A DNA stretch of 64,000 nt from Deinococcus peraridilitoris DSM 19664 (GTDB taxonomy: Bacteria > Deinococcota > Deinococci > Deinococcales > Deinococcaceae). Positions 19,492 to 28,382 of this stretch are shown here, one piece after another. The notes below the pieces were generated by a model. The model did no database searches. It was not told the DNA's origin and saw nothing but the letters and a program-made list of their open reading frames with translations. Every line of letters starts with the position of its first letter. Position 1 is the first letter of the stretch. The DNA lies in NCBI RefSeq assembly GCF_000317835.1, contig NC_019793.1, positions 3,817,840 through 3,881,839 on the forward strand, read 5' to 3'. Position numbers and translations under genes: made by a program.

Positions 19492-20193
19492 ATGCGACGA
19501 CCCATCCTTCTTCTTGTGGCCCTCGTTTCCGGTGGCGCCCTGGCCTGGGCGCCCAAGCTCGACAATCAAAGTGCCAAAGCGGTGCTTGACACGGCCTACA
19601 ACCGCACCACCCAGCCGGTCAGCACCGTGCTGAACATCGACTTGAGCGTCAAGGAAGGCGCCTTCGCAACCAAAGACGCCGTTCGGGTCTTCGACGGTGA
19701 CCCGGGCTGTCTGACCAGCTGGGCACAGGACCCCAGCGCGTACGCGCAGCACGGCAGCCGTCCGACCAGCGTCACCCTGACGGGCCAGGCCGACGAGCTG
19801 TTTCTGCAGGCCCAGCAGGCCCGCGATTCCTTCAAGAACCTGACGGTTCAAGACGCCCTCAAGCCTCGTGAGGGCGGGCTTCCCGAAGGACACCTGCGGG
19901 TTTACGTGGGCATGGCCGGGCTCGAAAACGAAAAGCTCCGCGACGCCTACAATGTCGCCTTGCGGACTCCGGACGGCAAGATCGTGCAACCATACCGGCG
20001 CGCCTTTACGAGTGACTGGAAGCAGGCCGGGGAGGGCAGCGCCCGGGGGCGGTGGAGCGGCAGCATGGTGTACTACTTCGACGCTGCCAAGGCCGGGCTG
20101 AACGCCACGTCCAAGGCGGATGTGCTGATCCGCACCGAAGCCGACAACGACTGCGCCTTTGCGGTGGGCATCGACCTGGCCAAGTTCTACTGA
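19492..20193 (+). CDS. Secreted protein of unknown function
   Basis: 233 residues with a clear signal peptide (MRRPILLLVALVSGGALA). The mature protein has two cysteines (GCLTSW and NDCAFAVG) that could pair, and strand-rich segments LRVYVGMAGLENEKL and GRWSGSMVYYFDAAKAG. GAAAGGACC provides a ribosome site. It lies 84 nt after the TonB-like gene and ends at a strong hairpin, so it may be the last gene of the envelope operon or separate. I do not recognise the family. Confidence 0.7.
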   Translation: MRRPILLLVALVSGGALAWAPKLDNQSAKAVLDTAYNRTTQPVSTVLNIDLSVKEGAFATKDAVRVFDGDPGCLTSWAQDPSAYAQHGSRPTSVTLTGQADELFLQAQQARDSFKNLTVQDALKPREGGLPEGHLRVYVGMAGLENEKLRDAYNVALRTPDGKIVQPYRRAFTSDWKQAGEGSARGRWSGSMVYYFDAAKAGLNATSKADVLIRTEADNDCAFAVGIDLAKFY

Positions 20194-20197
20194 GGCC

Positions 20198-20244
20198 CGT
20201 CAGCCAGGCGCAGAGGCAAGTCCGGTCTCTGCTCCTGGCTGACG
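20198..20244 (+). terminator. Hairpin after the secreted-protein gene
   Basis: CGTCAGCCAGG pairs perfectly with CCTGGCTGACG, and an inner CAGAG/CTCTG pair extends the stem. A short CTCGGTTT tail follows. Confidence 0.6.
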
Positions 20245-20349
20245 CTCGGTTTCCGGGAGCTCCCTGCGGGTACCCCAACCGTGCGCGGCTCTCGAGCGTT
20301 TGCCCATTCCACTTACTGGAGCAAGCGCTCATCCTTCTGACAACCGCTT

Positions 20350-20355
20350 TAGAAT
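20350..20355 (+). promoter_or_regulatory. Leaderless -10 box of coaX (TAGAAT)
   Basis: TAGAAT ends 6 nt before ATG 20362. Confidence 0.55.
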
Positions 20356-20361
20356 GCCGGC

Positions 20362-21186
20362 ATGCCCAGCGGTCCCCTACTCGCCGTGGATATCGGCAAC
20401 ACCTCCACGGTGCTCGGCCTCACCGACGAAGGCCTCGAACTCCGGCAGACGTGGCGGATTCGTACCAACCGCGATCTGCTTCCAGACGACCTCGCGCTGA
20501 TGATTCGCGGCCTGCTCGACTTGGCAGGCAACGCGCCACGTCCGGCCTTTGCAGTGCTTTCCAGCGTGGCGCCTCCGGTGGGCCAGAATTTACAGCTGGC
20601 TTTGGAAAAATACTTTGGCATTCACGCTTTTGATGTGAGTGCCGAGTCGCTTCCCGACGTCCGGGTACACCTCGATGAACCGCGCGCCATCGGGGCGGAT
20701 CGTCTGGCCAATCTGTTTGGCGCCGAGCGCTACCTCGGTCAGCACGAATACGCCATCGTGGTGGATTTCGGTACCAGCACCAACTTCGACGTGATCGGGC
20801 GCGGGCGCCAGTTTCTGGGCGGTGTGCTGGCCACGGGTGCGCAGGTATCGGCAGACGCGCTCTTCGCACGTGCCGCCAAGCTGCCGCGCGTCAACCTCAG
20901 CGCCCCCGAACGAGCCCTGGGCCGCAACACCGTCGAGGCGCTGCAGAGCGGTCTGGTCTTTGGTTACGCCGAGATGGTCGACGGCATGCTGCGTCGCCTG
21001 CGCGCCGAGCTGCCCGGCCCTGCCGTGAGCGTTGCCACCGGTGGTTTTTCCCGGACAATAGAGGGAATCTGCCGTGAAATCGATGTGTTCGACGATACCC
21101 TCACCCTGCGAGGTCTGGTGGAGTTGTGGTCGAGCCGACCCGCCGCAGATTTGCCCTCGCCACTCCCTGCAGCGCGGCGCGGGTGA
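20362..21186 (+). CDS. coaX: Type III pantothenate kinase
   Basis: 274 residues. CoaX phosphorylates pantothenate in the first step of coenzyme A synthesis and, unlike CoaA, is not inhibited by CoA. Family signatures: AVDIGNTSTVLGL (phosphate 1), EPRAIGADRLAN (pantothenate-binding GADR), VVDFGTSTNFDVI (phosphate 2) and ATGGFSRTI. The C-terminus ends in a short Pro/Arg-rich tail. Transcription appears to be independent of the upstream hairpin-terminated gene. Confidence 0.95.
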   Translation: MPSGPLLAVDIGNTSTVLGLTDEGLELRQTWRIRTNRDLLPDDLALMIRGLLDLAGNAPRPAFAVLSSVAPPVGQNLQLALEKYFGIHAFDVSAESLPDVRVHLDEPRAIGADRLANLFGAERYLGQHEYAIVVDFGTSTNFDVIGRGRQFLGGVLATGAQVSADALFARAAKLPRVNLSAPERALGRNTVEALQSGLVFGYAEMVDGMLRRLRAELPGPAVSVATGGFSRTIEGICREIDVFDDTLTLRGLVELWSSRPAADLPSPLPAARRG

Positions 21187-21278
21187 TTCGGTTTTACAAC
21201 TGATCCTTTGGCACTAACGAAGCTTGAGTGCCTTCGTGTTAAGATGAAGCGGTCAGCCCCGAGCTGGAGGCCCTCTGC

Positions 21279-22397
21279 ATGGATTACTACGAACTGTTGG
21301 GTGTAGCGCGTGACGCGCCCGCCGAGGAAATCAAAAAAGCCTACCGCAAGCTCGCCTTGCAGTACCACCCGGACCGCAACAAAGAAGCGGGCGCTGCGGA
21401 GAAGTTCGCGCAGATCAACGCCGCGTATGCAACGCTGTCCGACCCCGAGAAGCGCGCGCACTATGACCGCTTTGGCAGCGAACCGTCGCTCGGCGGCATG
21501 CCCGGCGCGGGCGGATTCGGCGAAGCGGGCTTCGATCCCTTCGACCTGTTCGAGCAGATGTTCGGCGGCGGCCTGTTCGGCGGCCGTGGTGGCCGGCGGG
21601 CGGCGCGCGGTGAAGATCTGGAGACAGTGGCGCGCATCAGCCTGGATCAGGCCCGCGAAGGCGCTGAAATCGAGGTCGGCATCGACCGGCTCTCGCAGTG
21701 CGAACATTGCCACGGTCAACGCAGCGAGCCCGGCGGTAAACCCCCACAGTCCTGCCGCACCTGCGGTGGCCATGGCGTGGTGGCGCAGCAGACCCGCACC
21801 ATTTTCGGCAATGTCGTCACCCAGCAGCCTTGCCCAACCTGCCGTGGCGAAGGACAAGTCATCGAGGATCCGTGTACGGTCTGCCGTGGCCGTGGCCGAA
21901 CCCTCAAAGCCGAACGCGCCAAGGTCAAGTTGCCCAAAGGCATCGACGAGGGCTACCGGATTCGTGTGGCGGGCATGGGTCACGAAGGTCCGGGTGGCGC
22001 AGGCGACCTGTACGTACACATCGAGCTCGAAGCGCACCCGGCACTGGAGCGCGAAGGAGAGCACCTGATTCACCACGCGCAGGTCAGCCTGACGCGTGCG
22101 ATTTTCGGGGGGAAGATCGAGGTGCCCACCCTCGACGGCAACCGGGAAATCGAGGTCAAGAGCGGCACGCAGCACGGTGAAACCCTGCGGTTGCGCAATC
22201 AGGGTATGCCCCGGCTGCAGGCGCCCGGAACAGGCGACCTGATCGTGGTCTTCGACGTTCAGGTGCCCAAAGCCTCGAGCCTCAGCAAAGAAGCGCGCGC
22301 GCACCTCGAAGCGTACGCGCGCGAAGTCGGCGAAGATGGCGATCTGCGGGAACCGGGGTTTTTCGAACGTCTGGGCAAAGTTATTCGCGGTGACTGA
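21279..22397 (+). CDS. dnaJ: Chaperone DnaJ
   Basis: 372 residues. J-domain at 1-65 with the HPD motif in YHPDRNKE; a Gly/Phe-rich linker (about 70-110); a central zinc region with four CxxCxGxG-type repeats ([31 protein letters not shown]), the first lacking the final glycines; then the two beta-sandwich substrate domains. It delivers unfolded clients to DnaK and stimulates its ATPase. GGAGG precedes ATG 21279. No dnaK or grpE is in the window, so this may be a second, stand-alone copy. A clear terminator follows. Confidence 0.94.
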   Translation: MDYYELLGVARDAPAEEIKKAYRKLALQYHPDRNKEAGAAEKFAQINAAYATLSDPEKRAHYDRFGSEPSLGGMPGAGGFGEAGFDPFDLFEQMFGGGLFGGRGGRRAARGEDLETVARISLDQAREGAEIEVGIDRLSQCEHCHGQRSEPGGKPPQSCRTCGGHGVVAQQTRTIFGNVVTQQPCPTCRGEGQVIEDPCTVCRGRGRTLKAERAKVKLPKGIDEGYRIRVAGMGHEGPGGAGDLYVHIELEAHPALEREGEHLIHHAQVSLTRAIFGGKIEVPTLDGNREIEVKSGTQHGETLRLRNQGMPRLQAPGTGDLIVVFDVQVPKASSLSKEARAHLEAYAREVGEDGDLREPGFFERLGKVIRGD

Positions 22398-22402
22398 AGC
22401 GC

Positions 22403-22434
22403 GACCGTCCGAAAGGACGGTCCTCCCTTTTTTC
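22403..22434 (+). terminator. Rho-independent terminator of dnaJ
   Basis: Stem GACCGTCC / GGACGGTC with a GAAA tetraloop, followed by CTCCC and six T. Confidence 0.88.
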
Positions 22435-22537
22435 GGCCTGCCGTGGCAAACTATGAAAGCCTGAAAGCTGGCTGGTGGTTTCGGTCCTGTCGAAGATATT
22501 CTATGGCACGGCGCCCGCGCGGCTGCCGGAGGTTCTT

Positions 22538-23500
22538 TTGCTCAGCAACAGTAGTCCCCTGATGGTCTTTTCCGGCCAAAGCAACTGCGCGCTCGCGCAG
22601 GAAATCTGCAACGTTCTGGGCACCACGCTCGGGCAAAGCGAAACGCAGAAATTCACGAACGACAATCTGGTGGTCCGCTACAAGCAGTCGCTGCGCGAAG
22701 CGGACGTCTTTATCGTTCAGAGCTTCAGCTCGCCCGTGAGTGACAGCATCATGGAGCTGCTCCTGATGATCGACGCGGCCAAGAGTGCCTCGGCAGCGCG
22801 CGTCACGGCGGTCATTCCTTATTACAGCTACGCGCGCAGCGACAAGAAAGACGAACCACGCATTTCCATCGCGGGCCGTCTGGTTGCCGACCTGATTCAG
22901 GCGGCGGGCGCCGACCGGGTACTGACCATGACTCTTCACAGCCCCCAGGTGCACGGTTTCTTCAAGATTCCCGTAGATCACCTCTCGGCCGAAGTGGTGA
23001 TTGCCGAGCACCTGCAGCAGACCGTCGACGGTTTCAGCGACGGGGTGGTTCTGGCACCCGACGCGGGTGACATCAAACGGGCGAGTGCACTCGCCCGTCG
23101 TCTTGACAGCGGTCTGGCCTTTATCGACAAGCGGCGCACAAGTGATACGACCGTGAACGCCCGCGCGCTGATCGGAGATGTCCAAGGCCGCAAGGTCTTT
23201 ATCGTTGACGACGAGATCAGCACTGCCGGCTCGCTGGTGGAGGCCGTCAATCTGGCGAAGGCCAACGGTGCCGACTCGGTGCATGTCGCGGTCACGCACG
23301 GCGTCTACACCGGTCCGGCTGTCGAGCGTATTCACGGCCTCGACGTGGTGGAGGTCTGCAGTACCAACACCGTGGACGTGCCGTACAGCAAGATCGAACG
23401 CTCGGGCGGAAAGCTCAAGACCCTCTCGGTAGCGCCCCTGTTTGCCAAGGCCATTCAGCATATTCATACCGGGGAATCCGTTTCCGCGCTGTTCGAATAA
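22538..23500 (+). CDS. prs: Ribose-phosphate pyrophosphokinase
   Basis: 320 residues. It makes PRPP from ribose 5-phosphate and ATP for nucleotide, His and Trp synthesis. Family motifs: [15 protein letters not shown], the ATP/Mg region [19 protein letters not shown], the flexible DKRRT loop, and the PRPP loop [13 protein letters not shown]. The frame is open upstream to an ATG at 22475, but TTG 22538 has GGAGG 5 nt upstream and yields the usual family length and N-terminus, so I place the start there. It is followed by an unusual perfect palindrome. Confidence 0.94.
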   Translation: MLSNSSPLMVFSGQSNCALAQEICNVLGTTLGQSETQKFTNDNLVVRYKQSLREADVFIVQSFSSPVSDSIMELLLMIDAAKSASAARVTAVIPYYSYARSDKKDEPRISIAGRLVADLIQAAGADRVLTMTLHSPQVHGFFKIPVDHLSAEVVIAEHLQQTVDGFSDGVVLAPDAGDIKRASALARRLDSGLAFIDKRRTSDTTVNARALIGDVQGRKVFIVDDEISTAGSLVEAVNLAKANGADSVHVAVTHGVYTGPAVERIHGLDVVEVCSTNTVDVPYSKIERSGGKLKTLSVAPLFAKAIQHIHTGESVSALFE

Positions 23501-23513
23501 AGTTCAAGAGTAA

Positions 23514-23555
23514 GAGATCGAAGCAGTGGAGGCGCGCCTCCACTGCTTCGATCTC
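23514..23555. repeat. 42-bp perfect palindrome after prs
   Basis: GAGATCGAAGCAG... and its exact complement meet with no spacer: 21 + 21 bases, centre GGCG|CGCC at 23534/23535. It has no U-run on either side. As RNA it would form a very stable hairpin with a minimal loop, perhaps protecting or ending the prs transcript. Confidence 0.85.
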
Positions 23556-23741
23556 AACTGAGGCGACGCCCGCACCGCGCCCGAGAGACTCCAACCGGTG
23601 CCGGTGACGCTCCGTCCTGAAACTGCGGGGAGTGCCTGCCAAAGTCAGGGCGCGCCGGGGTATTTGCGCTACGCCAGAAAACCGAACGAGAGTATTTTCG
23701 GAAGCTCGGCTTCACCACCCTGTGGATTTACTGCCGTCCAG
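23556..23741. other. Intergenic stretch, nothing recognised
   Basis: Between the palindrome and the end of the small coiled-coil gene I see no gene, repeat or convincing promoter. Confidence 0.4.
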
Positions 23742-23963
23742 CTAGTTCTGCTGCCCTTCGCCGCCCAGCTTGAGTCTCTCGATTTCCTGCTGCAGCTCCT
23801 GCGCGTTGGCCAGCGCCCGGTCGACTTTCTCGCGGTCCGTCTCATCAAAGCCGGTCATCGACAGGCCGTACGAATACTTCATGCCGGTGAGCAGCACGTT
23901 GACCAGTGCGGCCAGCTGCTCGGCCTGTTTTTCAAGGAGGTACACCCGTTGCTCAAGATCCAT
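23742..23963 (-). CDS. Small coiled-coil protein, hypothetical
   Basis: 73 residues from ATG 23963 (MDLEQRVYLLEKQAEQL). The N- and C-terminal thirds are heptad-like (ELQQEIERLKLG) around a central LLTGMKYSYGLSMTGFDETD. The overall form resembles SlyX-sized coiled-coil proteins, but I do not assign it. The ribosome site is weak. It is divergent from the DUF2243 gene. Codon use matches neighbours, so it is likely real. Confidence 0.6.
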   Translation of the reverse strand: MDLEQRVYLLEKQAEQLAALVNVLLTGMKYSYGLSMTGFDETDREKVDRALANAQELQQEIERLKLGGEGQQN

Positions 23964-24057
23964 TCTTCGATCCTGGCACAGCAACAGTGGACTTCCCTGA
24001 ATTTATTTTGACTCAATCCATATCCAGTAGGCCGAAATGAAGGAGACACTCGGGGTC

Positions 24058-24546
24058 ATGCAGCGTCCTGCGTCCACTGGTAGCGTGTCGATTCGGCATG
24101 AACGGCGTGCGTTGTGGGGCGGCCTGACGATGGGGTTTGGCTTCGGGGGCCTGTTCGACAGCGTCCTCTTGCACCAGATCCTCCAATGGCACAACGTCAT
24201 CAGCGCTCGGGTGGTCCCTGACACCGTAGGGCATTTGCGCACCAACATTCTGGCCGACGGGCTGCTCAGCGCCGCCATGGTGGTGGTCCTGGGCATCGGT
24301 TTTGCCTTGCTGTGGTCCGCTTCTGCCTTGGGGCGCATGCCCGCGCGACAGCTGATCGGCGCACTGATGCTGGGTTGGGGTGGCTTTAACGTCTACGACA
24401 GCGTCGTGCACCACTGGCTGCTGCAACTGCATCACATCCGTGAAGGGCCCGGCCATTCCGAGCTGGCGTATGATCTGGGCTTCTTTCTGTTTGCCCTGAT
24501 CCTGCTGGGCGTCGGGGCAATGCTGATCCGGGACCTTCGAAGATGA
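24058..24546 (+). CDS. DUF2243-family membrane protein
   Basis: About 162 residues with four membrane segments. The N-terminal GFGFGGLFDSVLLHQILQWHN and the later NVYDSVVHHWLLQLHHIR, two related Asp/His motifs separated here by position, are typical of DUF2243; the repeated H-x-x-L-x-x-H pattern suggests metal or heme binding, unproven. AAGGAGA precedes ATG 24058, favouring it over ATG 24037. Its stop overlaps the start of the hydrolase gene (ATGA), so the two are coupled. Confidence 0.82.
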   Translation: MQRPASTGSVSIRHERRALWGGLTMGFGFGGLFDSVLLHQILQWHNVISARVVPDTVGHLRTNILADGLLSAAMVVVLGIGFALLWSASALGRMPARQLIGALMLGWGGFNVYDSVVHHWLLQLHHIREGPGHSELAYDLGFFLFALILLGVGAMLIRDLRR

Positions 24547-25406
24547 GCGAATCGGCGCTGTGGGAACACGCGGAGGTCTCCCTGGGCGGGGTGCACCTGC
24601 ATTACGTGCACGCCGGGCCTGAACGGGGGCCGTTGGTGGTGCTGCTGCACGGCTTTCCCGAATTTCACTTGGCGTGGCGTCACCAGATCGCTCCGCTGGC
24701 CCGCTCGGGGTTGCGCGTTGTTGCTCCCGATCTGCGTGGGTATCACCGCTCGGGCAAACCGGATGGCGTGGAACACTACCACCTGACCGCTTTGGTCGAC
24801 GACGTCGCGGGTCTGATCGAACACCTCGGGCACAAGCGAGCGCACGTCGTGGGTCACGACTGGGGCGGGGTCATCGCGTGGGCCTTGGCGATGCGCCGCC
24901 CCGAACGTCTGGCAAAACTCGCCATTCTGAACGCCCCGCACCCCGAAGCTTACCGCCGCGAGCTGCGAGGAATGCGGCAGGCTCTCAAGTCCTGGTACGC
25001 GCTTTTTTTTCAGCTTCCCCGGATGCCCGAAGCGCTGCTCTCCCGGCTTGACGTGGGTGCGTTCCTGCGGTCCACCTCCGCGAGGCCGGAGGGATTCTCG
25101 CCTGAGGTGCAAGACGCCTACCGGGCGGTCTGGCGCACGCCAACAGACTGGACGCCCGCCCTGAATTACTACCGGGTACTGGCAAAAAGGGGCTTCGGAA
25201 AAACGCGGATCATCGAGGTACCGACGCTGCTTCTCTGGGGTGACAGGGACGTGGCACTTGTTCCTGAGCTGACCGAGGGCCTCACGCCGTGGGTACCCCG
25301 GCTGCGCGTCGAACACTTTCCCCAGGCCAGTCACTGGTTGATGAGCGACGAGCCCGTGCGGGTAAACAACCTGCTGATCGAGTTCCTGGGCAGTTCCATT
25401 TCCTGA
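24543..25406 (+). CDS. Alpha/beta hydrolase, epoxide-hydrolase-like
   Basis: 287 residues with the complete fold. HGFPEFHLAW is the oxyanion-hole motif of epoxide hydrolases; the nucleophile is Asp in GHDWGG (about residue 103); the acid is Asp in WGDRDVAL and the catalytic His is in ASHW near the C-terminus. An Asp nucleophile with HGFPE suggests epoxide hydrolase or haloalkane/fluoroacetate dehalogenase rather than an esterase. It is translationally coupled to the DUF2243 gene, though a functional link is not obvious. Confidence 0.88.
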   Translation: MSESALWEHAEVSLGGVHLHYVHAGPERGPLVVLLHGFPEFHLAWRHQIAPLARSGLRVVAPDLRGYHRSGKPDGVEHYHLTALVDDVAGLIEHLGHKRAHVVGHDWGGVIAWALAMRRPERLAKLAILNAPHPEAYRRELRGMRQALKSWYALFFQLPRMPEALLSRLDVGAFLRSTSARPEGFSPEVQDAYRAVWRTPTDWTPALNYYRVLAKRGFGKTRIIEVPTLLLWGDRDVALVPELTEGLTPWVPRLRVEHFPQASHWLMSDEPVRVNNLLIEFLGSSIS

Positions 25407-25429
25407 TCACCAAACTGAGAAACGCTGAA

Positions 25430-25451
25430 GCGCGCCCCGCTCGGGGCGCGC
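25430..25451. terminator. Hairpin between hydrolase and acyl-CoA dehydrogenase
   Basis: A 9-bp GC stem GCGCGCCCC / GGGGCGCGC with a 4-nt loop lies between convergent genes. No U-run. Confidence 0.45.
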
Positions 25452-25483
25452 CTGATTGACGCACTGAAGTTTGAATTTCGGGG

Positions 25484-27280
25484 TTACACGCGCCCCTTAG
25501 GCGCCGGGTATCCACCCTGCTCCAGCACGGCCTTGGTCACGTGGCGACGCAGCCGGATCGTATTGAGTGCCTCGTGTTTCGTAAAGCGCTTGACGGCGCT
25601 CAGCATCACACGCTGCTCATCGCCTTCGGCAATCATACCGAGGGCCTCACGGGCGAGCGTGGCTGCCTTTTCGGCCGCTTCATAGACATACACTTGGGTC
25701 ATCTCGACCTGCAGTTCAGGCAATCCGAGTTTGCGGGTGCGCAGCACGGCCGATTCGCCTGCAAAGGCGAGCATCACGATGTCGGCCACACGCATCAGGA
25801 CTTCCTGACGGCTTTCCAGCTTCGGGCCGTACTTCATGGCCGCCGCCCCGGCGATCATCAGCGCCAGCTTCTTGAGGTTCTCGACGCTGCGGGCTTCGGC
25901 AGTGAGCGGCTCGTCACTTTCGTTTTCGTCAAGGCTGAATTCCATCAATTCGCTTTGCAGCTTCTGCGCCGCCTGCATGAGGGGCAGTTCGCCTTTCATG
26001 GCACGCTTGAGCAGGTGGCCCGGAATCAAGAGGCGATTGATTTCGTTGGTCCCCTCGAAAATCCGGTTGATGCGGCTGTCGCGGTAAGCCCGCTCAATGG
26101 CGTACTCTTGGCTGTAGCCGACTCCACCGTGAATCTGCACGCCCTCGTCGACGGCGTAATCGAGCAGCTCGGAACCCAGAACCTTCAGAATGCTCGCCTC
26201 GACCGCGTACTCCTCGATGGCCTTCAGTTTGTCCGTGCCATTCTCGATGGCGCTGTCGATCAGGCCGACGAGGCGGTAGAGGGCACTTTCCACGGCGTAC
26301 GTGCGAATGGCGATGTTGGCAAGCTTTTCCTGCACGGCACCGAAGTTGGCGATGGCCTGACCGAACTGCTCACGTTCCAACGCGTAGCAGGTGCTGAGCT
26401 CCAGCGCGTCCTTGGCGCCGCCCACGCCGCCCGCCCCGAGCTTGTAGCGCCCGACGTTCAGAATGTTGAAGGCGATCTTGGCGCCGACGCCCACACCACC
26501 CAGCAGATTTTCGGCCGGAACCCTGACATTGTCGAGGTTCAAGACCACGGTGCTCGAGGAGCGGATGCCCATCTTGTGCTCTTCGGCGGCGGTACTGACT
26601 CCCCCGAAGGCGCGCTCTACCAGAAAGGCGCTGAACTTGTTGCCCTCAGGCGTCTTGATTTGCGCGAAGACCGTGAACAGGTCGGCGATTCCGCCATTGC
26701 TGATCCACATCTTGCTGCCGTTGAGGGTGTAGTACGAACCGTCATCGGACAGCACGGCCGTGGTTTTGGCGGCCTGGGCGTCACTTCCGCTCGACGGCTC
26801 GGTCAGGCAGTACGCCGCGACCATTTCAGCGGTGGCCAGCTGCGGCAGGTATTTTTCCTTTTGGGCCGCGTTGCCGAAATAGACCGTGGGAAGGCTCCCG
26901 ATAGACTGATGCGCACCGTACGTCACCCCAAAGCCACCGGTTTTCGCGGTCTTTTCCGCGATGATCACCGACGCCGCCTTGGGCAGGTCGAGACCTCCGT
27001 ACTCCTCGGGAATTTCGACCGCGGTCAGCCCCAGTTCGCCGGTTCTCCGCAACAGCGCGCGGTTGAGCCCTTCCTTCTTGGCTTCGAGATCGGCCATCAC
27101 TGGCATGACCTCGCGCTCCACAAAGGTTGAGGTCGTGTCGGCAATCTGCCTGAGGACGTCATCGAAGTCTTCGGGGGTAAAGATTTGCGTGTGGTCCTGC
27201 CGGGCAACCAGGAACATTCCACCCTTGAAAAGATTCTGTTGATTTGCCTGCAGGTTCAGTAGGTCCTGGGTCGCGGTCAT
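25484..27280 (-). CDS. Acyl-CoA dehydrogenase
   Basis: 598 residues, the long FadE/AcdA-like form found in Firmicutes and Deinococcus. An N-terminal helical domain and middle beta domain contain CLTEPSSGSDAQA and MWISNGG (FAD/substrate motifs); the C-terminal helical domain includes ALEREQFGQAIANFGAVQ, YRDSRINRIFEGTNEINR (catalytic-Glu region) and a 150-residue extension. It oxidises acyl-CoA to enoyl-CoA, the first beta-oxidation step, feeding the hydratase/dehydrogenase and thiolase at 31.1-34.7 kb. GGAGG precedes ATG 27280. A palindrome overlaps the promoter. Confidence 0.93.
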   Translation of the reverse strand: MTATQDLLNLQANQQNLFKGGMFLVARQDHTQIFTPEDFDDVLRQIADTTSTFVEREVMPVMADLEAKKEGLNRALLRRTGELGLTAVEIPEEYGGLDLPKAASVIIAEKTAKTGGFGVTYGAHQSIGSLPTVYFGNAAQKEKYLPQLATAEMVAAYCLTEPSSGSDAQAAKTTAVLSDDGSYYTLNGSKMWISNGGIADLFTVFAQIKTPEGNKFSAFLVERAFGGVSTAAEEHKMGIRSSSTVVLNLDNVRVPAENLLGGVGVGAKIAFNILNVGRYKLGAGGVGGAKDALELSTCYALEREQFGQAIANFGAVQEKLANIAIRTYAVESALYRLVGLIDSAIENGTDKLKAIEEYAVEASILKVLGSELLDYAVDEGVQIHGGVGYSQEYAIERAYRDSRINRIFEGTNEINRLLIPGHLLKRAMKGELPLMQAAQKLQSELMEFSLDENESDEPLTAEARSVENLKKLALMIAGAAAMKYGPKLESRQEVLMRVADIVMLAFAGESAVLRTRKLGLPELQVEMTQVYVYEAAEKAATLAREALGMIAEGDEQRVMLSAVKRFTKHEALNTIRLRRHVTKAVLEQGGYPAPKGRV

Positions 27281-27298
27281 ATTGTCCTCCGTTTAAAC

Positions 27299-27313
27299 TT
27301 ATACTGAGTATAA
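27299..27313. promoter_or_regulatory. Palindromic operator candidate of acyl-CoA dehydrogenase
   Basis: TTATACT-G-AGTATAA is a perfect 15-bp palindrome 19 nt before ATG 27280. It overlaps the likely -10 (TATACT on the minus strand). Fatty-acid catabolic genes are often controlled by TetR/FadR-type proteins at such sites; no such regulator is in the window. Confidence 0.5.
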
Positions 27314-27383
27314 ATCATTTCGGCGAAGCATTGCGGTTGTGGTGCCCGGCAAAATGCAGGAGGAAGGGGTCAGTTCACTGCGT

Positions 27384-28382
27384 TCAGCTCAAGGTGCGCA
27401 CGGATTGCCGGGGAATCAGGGTCGGCTCGAACTTGCGCTGCACCGTGCCGCCCCCATTTCCCAGTAAATGCAGCGCCAGCCGCGCGGTCGCCTCGCCCAT
27501 TTCGATCAGGGGTTGACGCACCGTCGTCAGGGCGGGCGTCAGGTAGCTGGCGAACACCACATCGTCGTAGCCGACCACCGAAATATCGTCCGGCACCTGC
27601 AGGCCGGCCGTTCGGCAGGCCTGCAGCACACCCGCCGCCATCTGGTCATTATCGACGAAAACGGCTGTGAACGCGCTTCCCAGTTTCAACAATTGTTCGG
27701 CCGCCTGCTGCCCACCGGCCTCACTGAAGTCACTTTCGACGACCAGATCGTCGTTCAGGTCAATTCCTGCTTCGAGAAGCGCGCGCCCGTAGCCCTGCAG
27801 CCGCGCCCGGCAGTCCTCGTGATACAGGGGACCTGAAATGTGAGCGATACGTCGGTGCCCGGCACGCAGCAGGTGTCGCGCTGCCAGGTAGCCTCCCTGT
27901 TCGTTGTCCAGCCACACGCACCGGTCGGTCAGTTCGGGCAGGTGACGCCCGAAGACCACCATAGGTGCGCTATGACGCGCCCACTCCAACAGCGTGTCGT
28001 TGCTGCTGGCATCAACCTGCACGATCAACGCCTCGACGCGGCGTCCGCGCAGGAATTCGACCGATTCACGCTCTCGCTGAGCGTCGAAGTCTCCACTGGA
28101 GACCATCACGTGCATGCCTCCCTCGCGCACCACGTTCTCGATTCCCTTGAGCACCTGCCCAAAGAAGGGGCTGCCCAGATCACCCACGAGCACCCCAATG
28201 CCCGACGAGCGCCCGGAAACCAGCGCCTGCGCCACGGTATTCGGCTGATACTGCAGATCGCGCATCACCGCCAGCACCTTCTCGCGTGTCTTGGGCTTCA
28301 CCGGGCCCGAGTTGTTCAGAACACGTGAAACGGTGGCCACGGACACGCCGGCTCGCCGTGAAACTTCGTTGATGGTGGCCAC
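27384..28382 (-). CDS. LacI-family transcriptional regulator
   Basis: 332 residues. The N-terminal LacI helix-turn-helix reads TINEVSRRAGVSVATVSRVLNN, split by domain at 1-25, with the hinge helix VAQALVSGRS; a periplasmic-binding-protein-like effector domain follows (GIGVLVGDLGSPFF, ISVVGYDDVVFA, TTVRQP). GTG 28382 was chosen for the AGGGGGGAA ribosome site. It lies downstream of an oxidoreductase and an epimerase on the same strand and probably controls them and unlinked sugar genes. The effector sugar is not deducible. Confidence 0.93.
   Translation of the reverse strand: MATINEVSRRAGVSVATVSRVLNNSGPVKPKTREKVLAVMRDLQYQPNTVAQALVSGRSSGIGVLVGDLGSPFFGQVLKGIENVVREGGMHVMVSSGDFDAQRERESVEFLRGRRVEALIVQVDASSNDTLLEWARHSAPMVVFGRHLPELTDRCVWLDNEQGGYLAARHLLRAGHRRIAHISGPLYHEDCRARLQGYGRALLEAGIDLNDDLVVESDFSEAGGQQAAEQLLKLGSAFTAVFVDNDQMAAGVLQACRTAGLQVPDDISVVGYDDVVFASYLTPALTTVRQPLIEMGEATARLALHLLGNGGGTVQRKFEPTLIPRQSVRTLS

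Noticed and set aside
25541..27130. 529-residue plus-strand frame opposite the acyl-CoA dehydrogenase
   Set aside because: Antisense shadow; the minus-strand protein has clear catalytic motifs and a GGAGG site.
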